From Isochrysis galbana (lineage: Eukaryota; Haptophyta; Isochrysidales; Isochrysidaceae): a DNA stretch of 64,000 nucleotides. Where the stretch lies: NCBI GenBank assembly GCA_018136815.1, contig CM030935.1:2268192-2332191 (forward strand). Direction: 5' to 3'. The notes beneath the pieces are model-generated. The model saw only the letters and a list, made by a program, of their open reading frames with translations, had not been told where the DNA came from and made no database searches. A program made the translations under genes and the position numbers. The stretch's first letter is position 1. Each line of letters opens with the position of its first letter. This document shows positions 19,961 through 30,532 of the stretch, in pieces.

Positions 19961-21609
19961 CCCTGTCAGAGCAAGGCTGATCTCACTCTTGGAGATTGCC
20001 TGCGAGGGCGCGCCGGCAGCTAGCGCGGAACGCGGTTCTTGTGGGGAGCTCATGGAGCTTTCCTCGGGGGTGACTACGGGCATGGTGATCGACGCACGAC
20101 GCACGACGCACGCACGGAGCACGGTGGGCGCGGAAGTGCGGAAGGAGGCTTGTGGGAGGTGGTGGCAGGCGACTGGGGGTGGCTCAGGCGCGTGCTTGAC
20201 TTGTATTGACTCGTTGACTCGGGGTATAGACTCGGGAACTCGGGGGGACTCGCTTGGGAACACGGTGGGACTCGACGAAGTTGCTACAAAAATCACTCAC
20301 AAGAAACCAAAAACCAAAGTCCTTGGGCTCGGAAAACTAACGTAAACACTCCGGAATCATACGATAAACAAACCCCTCCCCGCGCGGCGAAGGCTGAAGT
20401 CGCGATCGCTCGTCATGCGCGAAGATATACGGAAAGAGAGCGCATAACTACGCCACCGAAGGGTTCGAACTATCGTTAAAGTGGAACTCGTCCGCTGAAG
20501 CCAACGCGGAGGGTCGAGGAGAGATCCAAACTCGCGCGGGGGGAGAAGGCGATGTGCGGAGAGACCTTCTAGACAAGCGACGAGCAAGGGGCGACGAAAC
20601 AAGACGCGAGACGCGAGGCGCGTGCCATTCGTTCTTCCTTTCTTTCATCGAAACCGCGACGAAACTAACATTAAACGTCGGTGCCCCCTCCGCGAGGATC
20701 GCGAAGAAGAACGGACGAGATGGAGGCAATCATCGAAGGAACCGCGAGAGGAATCGAAGCGAGGGGGGGAACAACGACGGCCGGAGGAAACGAACCGCGC
20801 GCGGGGGAGAAGAGAACCTCGCGCGGGGGGGGATTAATATAACGGCCGGAGGCGACGGACGGCACGCCGAGGGAAAGAACCTGCCGCGGGGGGGCGAGGG
20901 ACCGAGGGCACGGCGGGGCAGCGTGGGAGGGCGCGAGGCCGATCTCGGAGCGAGATCGCGTCCTTTCCCTCGCGGAGCGCGGAGAGACCCCCCACGAGAT
21001 ATCTTGGGACCGGAGAATGTTTTGGACGAATCTTCTTGCCGTCGGCCGAGGAGAGGCGGACGGAGAGAGAGAGAGAGAGAGAGTCTCGCAGAGCGACTGC
21101 AGAACGAGAAGTCGAAGTCATGCCGGTTTATTACCTTAAACGAGCCAACAATTATAGTAACAGCAAAAACAAAATTCGAATCGCAAATGTCGAGACCAAA
21201 ACCTGCAAACCTGGACTTGAGACCATGGGGAATCCGAATCTGTGTGTCTTGTGCGTCAGTGGCAACACGGGGAACTGTTCAATTGTAATTGTGAGCGCGT
21301 ACCTTACACGAATATTCATGCCTACAGCCTTCGGATGGGCAGGAATACAACACCCCCCGACTTAAATCGAGACGTCTCCCGATGTCGAGCCAAGAGAGTT
21401 CATTTAACCATACGAGACGAGAGACCTAGAGGAGGAGGATTAACCCATGGATCCAAAGCGAGCACAAAATCGGCAGCTTAGCGCGGCGGCCCCCGATTTC
21501 GTACGTCACGTCCTACCACGTTCTCCCTTTTACAGGAGTTTTGCTCGGGCAGTTGCGCTGGGTCAGGCGCTGACGCGACGCTAATCATCCACTTCCGGTC
21601 GACTTAGCG
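19961..21609. other. Unassigned stretch next to the Ty3/gypsy fossil
   Basis: Purine-rich on the + strand from 20500 to 21110, with a (GA)n run at about 21063-21084. It may include the 3' non-coding part or LTR of the neighbouring retroelement; no second copy is present in the window to prove it. Confidence 0.35.
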
Positions 21610-22930
21610 CTACGATCGTGAACGAGAACGGGTACGACTTGAAGGCAGATCAGGAGGAATACGCTTGGGCTCTTGAATTGGACGTGGTATTTGATTTGAT
21701 TGGGAACTTGAACTTGGACTTGAAGAGGAGTTTGAATTGGAGAGAGCTTGAGGTTGAACCGGACGGCTGTCGAAAGTGGCGTCGTACGACTCAACTAGAT
21801 CAGCACAACGCCGCAGCAACTCAATTCGAGACTCCCAAGTAGCTTCAGAACGAGGATAGCCGCGCCACTTGACGAGATACTTGAGTGAAACTCCATCGCC
21901 CTTGCGATCGAGTAACTCTTCGACCAAGTACTCATCATCGGTGAGCGGAGAAGAATCGGTGATGGTGAAGTACGGACGAAGATTGGAGATGTGAACTTCA
22001 TCCTTAACTTGTCGGTTTTCGAGATCGCGTAGACGGTAACGAGTGGCCGAGATTACTTCTTCTACTCGGTAGGGACCGGAGTAGAGGTATTGAAGTTTGT
22101 TGGCGTGGCCAGGGATTCGACGACAAACTCTGTCTCCGGGCTTGAACGTGACGCCGAGTTTAGACTTTTGAGAGGCGGAGCGCATCGATTCGCGTTGCGC
22201 TTCTTGAGTACTTTCGAGGGCGGAACGCCACGACTCGAGAAGCTTCTTATTGAGCTCGGTGGCGTAAATGACGGCATCGGACGGAGGCCTAGGAGATGGA
22301 AGCAACTCGAGAACAGGAGCAGGGTCAGCAAGTTGAGCTGGAAGACGAAGCTCCCGACCAAACAAGATAGCCGCGGGTGACTTGGGTACGACGCGACCGG
22401 CGGTCGCTCGCATAGACATGAGAAGAAACGGAAGGTGGTCGACCCAATGGGCGCCGCCTTCATTGGAGACTCGAGTCATCGTGAGGAGAGTTTGTTGAGC
22501 TCTTTCCACTAGCCCTACGCCTTCGTGGCGATAGGCTTCAGTAGTGCTCAAGTCCGTGCCAGTCGCTTTGAGAATTAGGTCCACTAACCGAGAGCAAAGA
22601 TTCGAGCCGGCGTCGGTTCGAAGTTGGCGAGGGACTCCATAACGAGATACGATGAGACGCATGAAGACGTCCAGACATTTCGCGGACGAGGGGTTACCGT
22701 TGCAAGGCTCAGCTTCAATCCAACGAGAGAGAGAATCGACGAAAACAATCAGCTTATCAAAACCGGAGCGGCCGGATACGAAATCGTGGGTGGGAGCCAT
22801 CGAAAGAATATCGCAATAGACGACGTCGAAAGGATAGGATCCGATAGAAAGACCGGATGGATGGGCGAGCGGTCGCGGTAACGGTTTGCCAAGAGTGCAT
22901 TCATGGCACTCTCGAACGTCGCCGCCTCGC
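21610..22930 (-). mobile_element. Ty3/gypsy chromovirus fossil, 3' part of pol
   Basis: The minus strand encodes the end of an LTR-retrotransposon polyprotein: integrase zinc-finger edge, integrase core, a C-terminal beta-barrel and a chromodomain, the hallmark of chromoviruses. The element is incomplete here: only this region is recognisable, and gag, protease and reverse transcriptase are not seen. The readable part looks fairly young, since it reads across several hundred codons. LTRs could not be paired inside the window. Confidence 0.85.
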
Positions 22931-23479
22931 CCCGGTGACCCCCCCCCCCCTGCATTGCGTCCCCTTTCCCGCCATCGGGTTCCCCCGCGCCCCCCCTTCG
23001 TCTCTTGTCACGCTCCGACGCCCCCTTCCCCGCGTCGGCCCACCGGGTCCGCCCCCTCTCTCTCTCCTTCCCCCGTTCTCTCCCCGAGTGTCTCCTTGAG
23101 TTTCCGGCCCCGTTTCATCCCTCTCTCTTCCCGCGTCTTTCCCCTCCCCGGTGTTTACTTTTCCCGTGAGTGTCCTCTCCCTTGTTCTTCGTCCCGCGAT
23201 CAGCGCCACCGCTCGACCGCTCTCGTGCCCCTCTCGCCTGCCTGTGTCCTCTGCCCTCGTCCCGCTCGTCCTCATGCCGTCCGAGACCGAACCCTCGGTC
23301 TCGCCCTCGTCCGCGCGTGCCTCCCCCGTCCGTGTCATCCCATCCTTTGTGCCTCCCTTTGTTCATATCTCACATGTTACTACCGCACACAGCCCCTCCA
23401 CATCAGCACACACAGCAGCCACAGCCTCCCATCACTCACCACACCCACACGTGTATCTGTCTAGCGTTCTTATCAGCAC
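22931..23479. other. C/T-rich stretch without gene
   Basis: Pyrimidine-rich on the + strand (22930-23360), then ACACAGC-type repeats. The long frames reflect composition only. Confidence 0.45.
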
Positions 23480-23815
23480 CGATTCCCCTGAGAATGCGAC
23501 GCCGTCGTAATGTATTCTGTAGAAGTCCCTGTTATGACGTCATGACATATCTCCATCCATGCTAGGGTGTAGAGTATGGTGAGCGATCTTGGATCTTGGT
23601 GTTTTACCCCCGGGGTGTATGAAAAGGTTATCGACGACGACCTCTTCTCTGTTTCTATCGTTCCGGGTGTGTGTGTATCGCGCTAGTTTGTCGATTGTCG
23701 AGCGTCTCGAGCATCTTGACTATCTTCGGGCATTCGCCTAGATGGGTGGAGAATTCGTCGTTTGTCACCTTGCATATGCGGCACGTGTTGTTGTATTGTC
23801 CCTATCTGCAAAGCG
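23480..23815 (-). mobile_element. LINE ORF2 C-terminal fragment (zinc knuckle)
   Basis: The minus strand reads CRICKVTNDEFSTHLGECPK, a CCHC-type knuckle typical of L1-like ORF2 C-termini. In a shifted frame it then reads LYTLAWMEICHDVITGTSTE. The latter aligns with LYLIAWRYIISDFYKVEF of the LINE at 59384, so both belong to one family. The fragment is short and frame-broken. Confidence 0.55.
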
Positions 23816-24896
23816 GTTGTAGGTGCCTATCCGTCTGTGGGTAAGGTGTTTAAAGTGTAGATGTGTGTCCCGGAAAATAACAGAAATAGACGTACGGAAA
23901 CGGAAAGGGAAAGGGGGCCGGAAACTCAAGGCTCAAGGAAGCACTCGGGAGGAAAGACGGGAGGGGAGAGGGGGGAGAGGGCTTTCGCGGGGGACCGGGG
24001 AGGAGAGAGGAGAGGGGGGACAGGCCGATCGGGAAGGTGCAAGGAGGAGGGAATCGGGGCGCGATGACGGAGAAGGCGTCGCGCGCCAGGAAAACCAAAC
24101 CGGGAGCGCACACGAAAGGGAAGTGTACAAGGCCCCCTTTACCCGCAACAGTTTTAAATGAAGCATAAAGGCACATTTGATGGAAAGGGGAAGGAAGGTG
24201 CAATGGGCAGTCAGAATTGATAGATTGATATCAACTTCGACGCTAGCCATTGGCATGCAGCACTTGCTTGCGAGCTCAGAGCGCATGCTTTGGTGCGCAC
24301 ATGTCGTAGCCGCATCATGCGCGTCGTGTGGAACACGGGCGCGTGAGAGCACGAGCCACAAGATTGGCGCGCCCGTGCAAACTCCAAGAGAGTAGTTGTT
24401 GGGAGATGATTGTGTGTGAATAACTTGCATCAGATACATCGTGGCACTACAAGCATTGATATGAGGGACTGTGCCTCGAGAGCGCATGGAAATCCAGATA
24501 CTCGGAAAAAGCCCCCACCTCAGCTGCCCATGAGAGGATCACCTTTGGCTTGCAATCCCTGGGCAGGAGTGTCGTTGTGGCACGCTTGCTCGCCATCGCG
24601 GGTGTTGTCGTACCCTCGTCGAGTTCAATTCCACCATGAGCGAGCCGAAGCATTGAGGAGGCTGCGCAGCAGGCTTCTCGCAGCGAGGAGTACATTTCTG
24701 CGATAGGAGTTCCGGTCGATGCGCCCTTTCGCGGTATCGTCACTCTGATATGGGCTTACGATAGATTGTCGTGGCTCTCACCGTTGCTTCGACGGCCCAG
24801 AGCCGCCGTTGAGACGCGGCAGACATGGGAACACGCCCAGCGCCGCACCTTCAACAGCAGCAGTCATGGGTCCGGCAGCATCTGGAGGTATGGTCT
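23816..24896. other. Unassigned stretch
   Basis: Purine-rich from 23870 to 24120. A minus-strand frame at 24447-24743 (98 aa, with SSLREACCAASSMLRLAHGG) looks moderately protein-like and could be a gene remnant, but I do not recognise it. Otherwise nothing. Confidence 0.35.
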
Positions 24897-26193
24897 TCAC
24901 CGAGCGGCCTGCTGTTGCATCTGTGGAATGTCGATGCCAACAGTAACGGTGGCCGGCTGGGTCGGGTGGGAGTAGTCAACCTCTTCGTAGGGGACCGTCT
25001 CCGGCTCGCCAATGTCAAAGACAGAGCGCGGGCGTGAGCCACGGAGGGAGACGCGGTGGACGATGCGGCGCTCTGAGACATCGTCGGCAACACCCTTGTG
25101 TGACAGGGAACGGTTATCCCACATCGTCACCTGGTACTTCGACCAGGATACCCGTGCACAGAACTCGGGTTTCGCGATGTGCTCGTACAGGAAGCCAAGG
25201 AGCATATCGGATTCCTCACGTGTCATGCCATCGATGCGTGTTGTGAAGGTGGGCGACACCTGTTTGGCCGCCGAGGGGAGAGGAGTGTGGGGGAAGGTTG
25301 CATACCGGCGTAGTGGTGGCATGGTAGGGAACCGTTGAGACGACGGGGTTAATCGACTCACAGATAAAGAGAAGATCCACTCGCCAGGCGGAGTGCAGGG
25401 AGAGTTCGGGAGACAGGCTACTCACGAAGATGGATTTACGTCCGGTGTCGGGGTGCACAGTGATCACGGGGTGAAGGAAGTCCTTCTTGAGGATTGGCGC
25501 GTGATCGTTGAAGCGCATTTTGCCAGTAGCCTCCATGGCAGCTCGTGTGTTTGTTGCGCGGCCCGTCTTGACGCCGTAAGCCTTGCCAGCCGAGTGGTAC
25601 GCCTTGAGGCCGTAGAGCAGGTTCTGCATCGTGGGCGACAACGCATCGAATGCAGCCTCTGTGGACGAGAAGAGCGTGTCATTGGATCCGCGCTTTGGCA
25701 TGACGTCGGTCCCGCGGAGGATAGAGTAAGAGCACGTCTGCTCCATGAATGAGTTGTCCGAGTGCCAGTTCTCGCCGAAGACTACGTTGGCCTGGGGCTC
25801 GCGGATGATCTCAAGGCATTCCGGGCAGTTGGAGACCGTGGAGTTTGCGACGGCGTGCGGCTCGATGATCCCAAACTTGCGCGCGAACTGGATTTGCTTG
25901 GGCGTGTCGAGCTTGTTCTGGTTGGGGAAGACGAGGATGCCTCCCGCCTCGTGCGATGCCTGGCGGATGACCTCCATGTCCTCCTCAGAGAAGTCCTCAG
26001 TCAAGTCGACATTCGGGAGGACAGCGCCGAGGCCCGGCCGGTTGTCTGGCCTGTCGTTGAGGGGGTAGCGGCCCTCGAGCAGGCGGGAGCTGCTAAGTGC
26101 CCTCTGGCTAAGGCTGAACCGGCTCGCGCGCCCGAGCGTCCGGCACCCGGCGAGGCCGAGTGGGCGCTTGGCGAGCGTCAGCGAGGCAGCCAT
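24897..26193 (-). CDS. TauD/TfdA-family 2-oxoglutarate dioxygenase, mitochondrial
   Basis: Exon 1 26193-25426 and exon 2 25259-24897 join across a 166-bp GTGAGT...ACAG intron to give 376 aa. The junction restores GRKSIF|VSPTFTTRIDGM. Residues 1-40 (MAASLTLAKRPLGLAGCRTL...) are a basic, Ser-rich mitochondrial-type leader. The iron site is H144-x-D146 (ENWHSDNSF), with the distal His in WDNRSLSHKG (about H310) and the 2-oxoglutarate Arg nearby in RRIVHRVSLRG. This matches the TauD/TfdA family, whose members hydroxylate small substrates such as taurine, carnitine precursors or aryloxy acids; which one is not clear. The ATG at 26193 was preferred over the longer G/C-rich frame upstream. Confidence 0.85.
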
Positions 26194-26850
26194 CCGCGGG
26201 TCGTGGGAGAGGAGAGAGCGGAGGGGGAAGGGGAGCGAGGGGAGAGGGGAGAGGAGCGCGCGCGACGGTGGGCCGAGAAGAGAGCGCTCGAGGGCAATTC
26301 CGTTAAAGATGAGGGAAGGGCGCGGCGGCAGGGGATCCCAAGGGTGAAGGGGAAGGGGGGGGGGGGGGGGGGGGCACACAGCAGCGCATCGCAGCGGAGG
26401 GGGAAGAGAGGGAGAGAGAGAGAGAGAGAGGGGGGGGGGGGGGGAGAGGGGAAGTTGGGGAGGGGGGGGGGAAGGGGGCGCGGGGGGGGCCACGTCGGTT
26501 GATTGGGGGGGGAGGGCACGGTGCCCCCCGCCGCTGCTGCCTCCGTGCCTTTCCCCCGCAGGGGACAATGGGGGGGGCGCGGGGGGGGGGCGTGCGCGCG
26601 GGAAAGGGGGGCGCGGGGGGGGGCCCTCAACGCGCGCACGGGGGAGGGAGAGAGGGCCCAGCAGAAGGGGAAGGAAGCACCGAGCGCGGGGGGGGAGGGA
26701 GCCTTCCCCCCCCTTCTCTCTCTCTTGGGGGGGGGGGAGTTTCGAGAGTTGTCTCGAGAGCTCCAGCTGTGTCCGGTGCCCTCGGGAGGGTCTCGCCCCT
26801 GCAGAGTAGTAGAGAGGGGATCGAGGAAAAGCACCCTACTCTAGAGCTCT
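26194..26850 (-). promoter_or_regulatory. G-run-rich upstream region of the dioxygenase gene
   Basis: Contains G tracts up to about 20 nt (26355-26375), a (GA)n run (26408-26430) and further G runs to 26740 on the + strand. Probably promoter and 5' UTR. Frames on both strands are compositional. Confidence 0.4.
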
Positions 26851-26856
26851 AGAGTA

Positions 26857-27133
26857 CAAGTAGGTGGTACAAAAAATAGTTGAACGCGAACGCAACTCAA
26901 ACTTTTTGACCGTTTGAACATAGTCAACTACCTACTACTCCCTTGACCCCCAAAGTGAACACTGTGAAAAACACTGATAATTTTCCTCGCGCCGCGTACA
27001 CGCGGCGCTCAACACCTCGCGGCTGTGCCGCGAACACACCCAACTCAAGGCGCGCGACAATGAACACCCGTCAACTACATACTCACCCCCCCCCCCAAAA
27101 GTGAACGCGCGTATTATTTTTACCACCTACTTG
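26857..27133. mobile_element. MITE with TA target duplication (Tc1/mariner/pogo-like)
   Basis: 277 bp flanked by TA (26855-26856 and 27134-27135). The terminal inverted repeat is CAAGTAGGTGGTA followed by A-rich DNA on both sides. Inside, two direct repeats, GTCAACTAC...AAAGTGAAC (about 26925 and 27069), lie near each end. Its size, lack of coding and TA duplication fit a non-autonomous Tc1/mariner-class element. Its TIR was not found around the pogo-like gene at 4088. Confidence 0.82.
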
Positions 27134-27135
27134 TA

Positions 27136-27351
27136 GTCGATGATGGCACTTGGGGACGAGTTGCCAACTGACAGCTGGCAACGAGCTGACAGCTGTCGTG
27201 GGGCAATCTATTCCCATCCTTCTCTCTTAATTAAGAGGCGGATAGAAGCACCTTTGACGGTGCTTCGCGATAGTTGAGTCCCCTTAGCTCATGGACGTTC
27301 CAATCACTTAAACACACCCTGTCTTCTATCTTGAAAGCAACCGCGACATGC
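27136..27351. other. Short intergenic stretch
   Basis: Has the small repeat ACAGCTGGCAACGAGCTGAC near 27170. No gene. Confidence 0.5.
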
Positions 27352-28060
27352 ATAGGGCGGTCAAACAGGGCTTTTAACTTCTAAGGGTGAAAATTCACTA
27401 AGTCAAGATTGAGGTTTTATCGCGAGATCTTAGGATATGCTACTGGAAATGGGTATATTAGGCAGAATCTAATGTAGGGCGGTCAAACAGTGTTTTCTTA
27501 TTAGGGGTGAAAAAATGACCATCTCAGAATTGAGGAAATTTGAGGATTTTTTTCGGGAGAAAGTTCCCAATACACCCAACTAGCTAGCACATATCCGGGG
27601 CCGATTAGGACCCGGACCCCCCCCCTTGGGCCCCCACAACAAACGTAATCGAAAACAGACAAAAGACGCTAAAATCGCAAAAGCTTGAAAAGCTCAACTT
27701 CGAACCGATGCCGGGCGCGCTGCGTGCCCGTTTTCGACGATCCATCCGGATGGGGGACCCCACCAGATACCAAATACGCATAGCCCACCCGGATGGTCAC
27801 GCCAATCGGGCAGGCAGCGCCGCAACTGCTCAACGTCATCCGCCCTCCCGCTCCGCTCCGCCGCTCGCTCGCGCACCTTCCGGAGCTCCCGCCGCAGCTC
27901 TGTGACCTGCTGCCGCAGCTGCTCGATCCCGCCAGCGACCAGCAAACTTTTGTCGACCAGCGAGCAGCATCGAGCGCCATGGCGTCCTGGTGCTCCAGCT
28001 CCTCGTCAATCGCGATCCCGGGCGAATCCTGCGGGGCGAGGGTCGGGACAGTCAAGGAGC
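27352..28060 (+). mobile_element. Partial copy of TGTAGGGCGG TIR element with doubled left end
   Basis: TAGGGCGGTCAAACAG occurs twice, at about 27353 and 27474, each followed by ..AGGGGTGAAAA.. and AATTGAGG or CAAGATTGAGG. This is the left end of the element at 35772-38086. Later blocks are also shared (CTAGCACATATCCGG; GGGCGAATCCTGCG). The right terminus is missing, replaced by a family-2 repeat. Confidence 0.68.
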
Positions 28061-28074
28061 ATCCTGTGACAGCC

Positions 28075-28330
28075 GAATGGGCCGTGTCCCCCCCCCCCCT
28101 GCGTTGCTCTTACCCGAAAGGGGTTTTCCCCCAGCGTGGACTCGAGGAGAGGACGCGCTGGGGTGCGCGGGGTCGGTGCATGCACTGGGGGGAGGACAAA
28201 TATCGAGGGGAGGGGGCAATGCCCCCACCCCCCGGTATCACTCGGACACCTGGCCCGTCAGGCATGGCGGGATTCCGGGACGAAAAAGTTATGTCCAATT
28301 AGCTAGTGGGGTTGGCTAGGATATAACATT
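28075..28330 (+). repeat. SINE-like repeat family 2, near-complete copy
   Basis: Shares almost its whole length with the inverted copy at 40808-41075: GGGGTTTTCCCCCAGCGTGG, GAGGACAAATATCGAGGGGA, and the end GTTGGCTAGGATATAACATT followed by an ATT-rich tail. No coding potential. Probably a short retroposon. Confidence 0.72.
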
Positions 28331-29075
28331 GATTATTATTATATGACCCATGGAAGCTGCAGGAGGCAAAAGATCACCCGGCCGTGCGACCCCGGCCAAA
28401 GTCGGCAGCAGAGCTCGCAGCGGAGGCAGCCAGCTCTCAGGCTGAGGACACCTGGTGGCACTGCAGATCTCACGAGGATACGAGGATACCTTTGGGCCAC
28501 GGTGTCTCAACAACAATCATTGTGAGCACAAAGCCTTACTTACATATACCCCACCGCGGTTCTTTGGATAATACTTTGAGACAAACAGGAAGGCGCGCGA
28601 GGGAAGAGAGAAGGAATCGAGAATATAGGGAATCGGCGGGCATTGTCTTAGTATGAGCCGATGAAGCGTCGTGGGTGTTGATGAAGGTGAGATTCCTTAG
28701 ATGCACTAAGTCGATCTAGAGTGAGCTGAGATCCCCAAGATGAAGGCGAGGTCTAGAAGTCGATGTGCAAATGACTCGGGAACTTTAGAACTCGATGTGC
28801 GCATCAACTGCAGATGATTATGTAGAGAAGAGTCTGGTAAGGTGGTCCACATGATGAAGGAGGCTGAGGACTTGATGAAGGGGAATCTGGCAGACAAAGT
28901 TATCGGTAAAGACGATTCTATCGGTCAGCCGGTAAAGACGATTCTATCGGTAAGCGGCAAGGACCGATGGATTGTGTTGGCAGATGACGGCACTCTGTGA
29001 TAGTGGTTTATTTATGATTATGATCTCCGGTTGAGGCTCTCGTTGAGGGGGGATGCGGCTGGCGGGAAGAGACAC
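28331..29075. other. Stretch without gene; 22-bp direct duplication
   Basis: CGGTAAAGACGATTCTATCG occurs twice in tandem (about 28904-28952). No gene recognised. Confidence 0.5.
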
Positions 29076-29095
29076 CTAATCTATCCTACCAACGC

Positions 29096-29844
29096 AACTA
29101 AGTTTATACTTGGTTCGCCCATGGGGGGGCACGAGCCCCCCTCTCTCTCCACTCCTCCCCTGCCGTGGGGGAGGAACCACCCATCCTCCTGGCATGCCTG
29201 ATGGCTTGCCAGGAGGCCACTGCCCTGCTGACCCACTCTCCCACTGACAGGCACGCCTGGATCGCTCGTCCTGGCCCCTCGTGGCCAGCCCATCGCTCCA
29301 ACCCCCCCTCCCCCCTGTTCGACAGGCAGACAGGTGCAGACTGGGGGCCCCAGAGGCTCAGGAACGCCAGCGAGGGAGAGGCAAGGGAGGCCAGGGCCCA
29401 GCCCCAGCCTCCTCTGCCCCCTGAGCTGGCCTCCAGGAGCCTCCAGGGGTCGCCAGCAAGCAGCTGCAGGCCTGTCGCAGGCACGCCATCGCGCGTGCCG
29501 CAGGAGAGAGGAGAGGGAGCGCGGAGAAGGGGGAAGGGGGTGGGCGGAGCGAGAGCTCCGCCCACCGAAAAATATGTAAGTCCCGCGCCTGTTTACAGGA
29601 GAAGTCGGGACTTAGGACGCCGCCAGCCCGGTAGGCATAGGAGGAGAAGGGGAGAACGGATCACCGGGGGGGGGGGCGCGGGCCACCGACCATATCTAAG
29701 CCCTTTTCCCCTATCGGGGGGAGTCGCCTGATGGCGGGGGGGAAAGGGCCGGCGGATTGGGGGTGTAGAAAGTTTTGCTGCGTGAGTAGAACGTAGAGGG
29801 TCCACGGCCGCGTGTGCGGTGAGACTATTAAGAAGTTAATTAAT
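29096..29844 (+). mobile_element. Non-autonomous LINE derivative (copy 2) with 21-bp target duplication
   Basis: About 749 bp between perfect 21-bp direct repeats (29077-29097 and 29845-29865). It starts AACTAAGTTTATACTTGGTT, ends GTGAGACTATTAAGAAGTT plus (AATT)n, and follows copy 1 (313-1065) closely throughout. The clean duplication and close similarity suggest recent movement. Confidence 0.88.
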
Positions 29845-29879
29845 TAATCTATCCTACCAACGCAAATCCAAAAGGCCTG

Positions 29880-30085
29880 CCCGGACCCCACACCCAAAAC
29901 CGGGCCCTAGGTAGTGTACCAGGGCCGCACCCCCGACACCAAAGACAAAGGAACGAGGGGGGGAAGGCAAGGGGGCGGGGAAAAGGGAGATAAGGGCGAT
30001 GGCTGATGTACAGTAGCAATAGTAGGCGCTGTCCGGCGATAGGTGTGTAGCCCTGAACCTTCAGATCTTTTTTTTTACGGGGGGC
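29880..30085 (+). repeat. SINE-like repeat family 3 (T-tailed)
   Basis: Block order GACACCAAAGACAAAGGAAC, GGGAGATAAGGGCGATGG, then TGAACCTTCAGATC and a T run. The same order occurs at 38100-38290 and, inverted, at 35352-35530, 58975-59160 and 59250-59383. Confidence 0.6.
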
Positions 30086-30532
30086 AGATTGTCTGACGGG
30101 CATGGAAGGGGCCCGCAGAAATGAGAAATAGAAGTCCGCCGGGGAGAGAACTTTCGGCTTACCGGCTGGACCGCCCGCCGCTCTCGGTGCCCTCGCCCCC
30201 CCTTTTTGCCACGAATGTAGTAGTTAAAATATCCTAGTTTGACGCCCTACCACTACCACTACCCTCAACCCTCACGCGTCTCTCAACGGATATGGATCAA
30301 CGCTCCTGCGGGAGCGCAACCTCCGCAAACTACCCTGTCACCCATCTTGCGGGTCAAGAGCAGTTGCCTCTCAAAATGAACAAGAACACTCGCAACATTG
30401 AGGTCGTGCTCCGAGCTACCACTACACCAACATGTGCACAAAATCTGAGCAAGAGCAAAGAAAGCGACCAACAAGATGAACGACAAAACGAGCACTCTGG
30501 TCAGGGACCTATGAGTGACCACAGCCAAAAGT

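Noticed and set aside
20357-21500. Genes in the purine-rich frames beside the Ty3/gypsy fossil
   Set aside because: Arg/Glu/Gly-rich compositional frames on one strand and Ser/Pro/Arg on the other; no domain or start context.
23822-24161. 112-aa basic protein
   Set aside because: Purine-rich tract translation (Arg/Glu/Gly); mirrored by equally open minus-strand frames.
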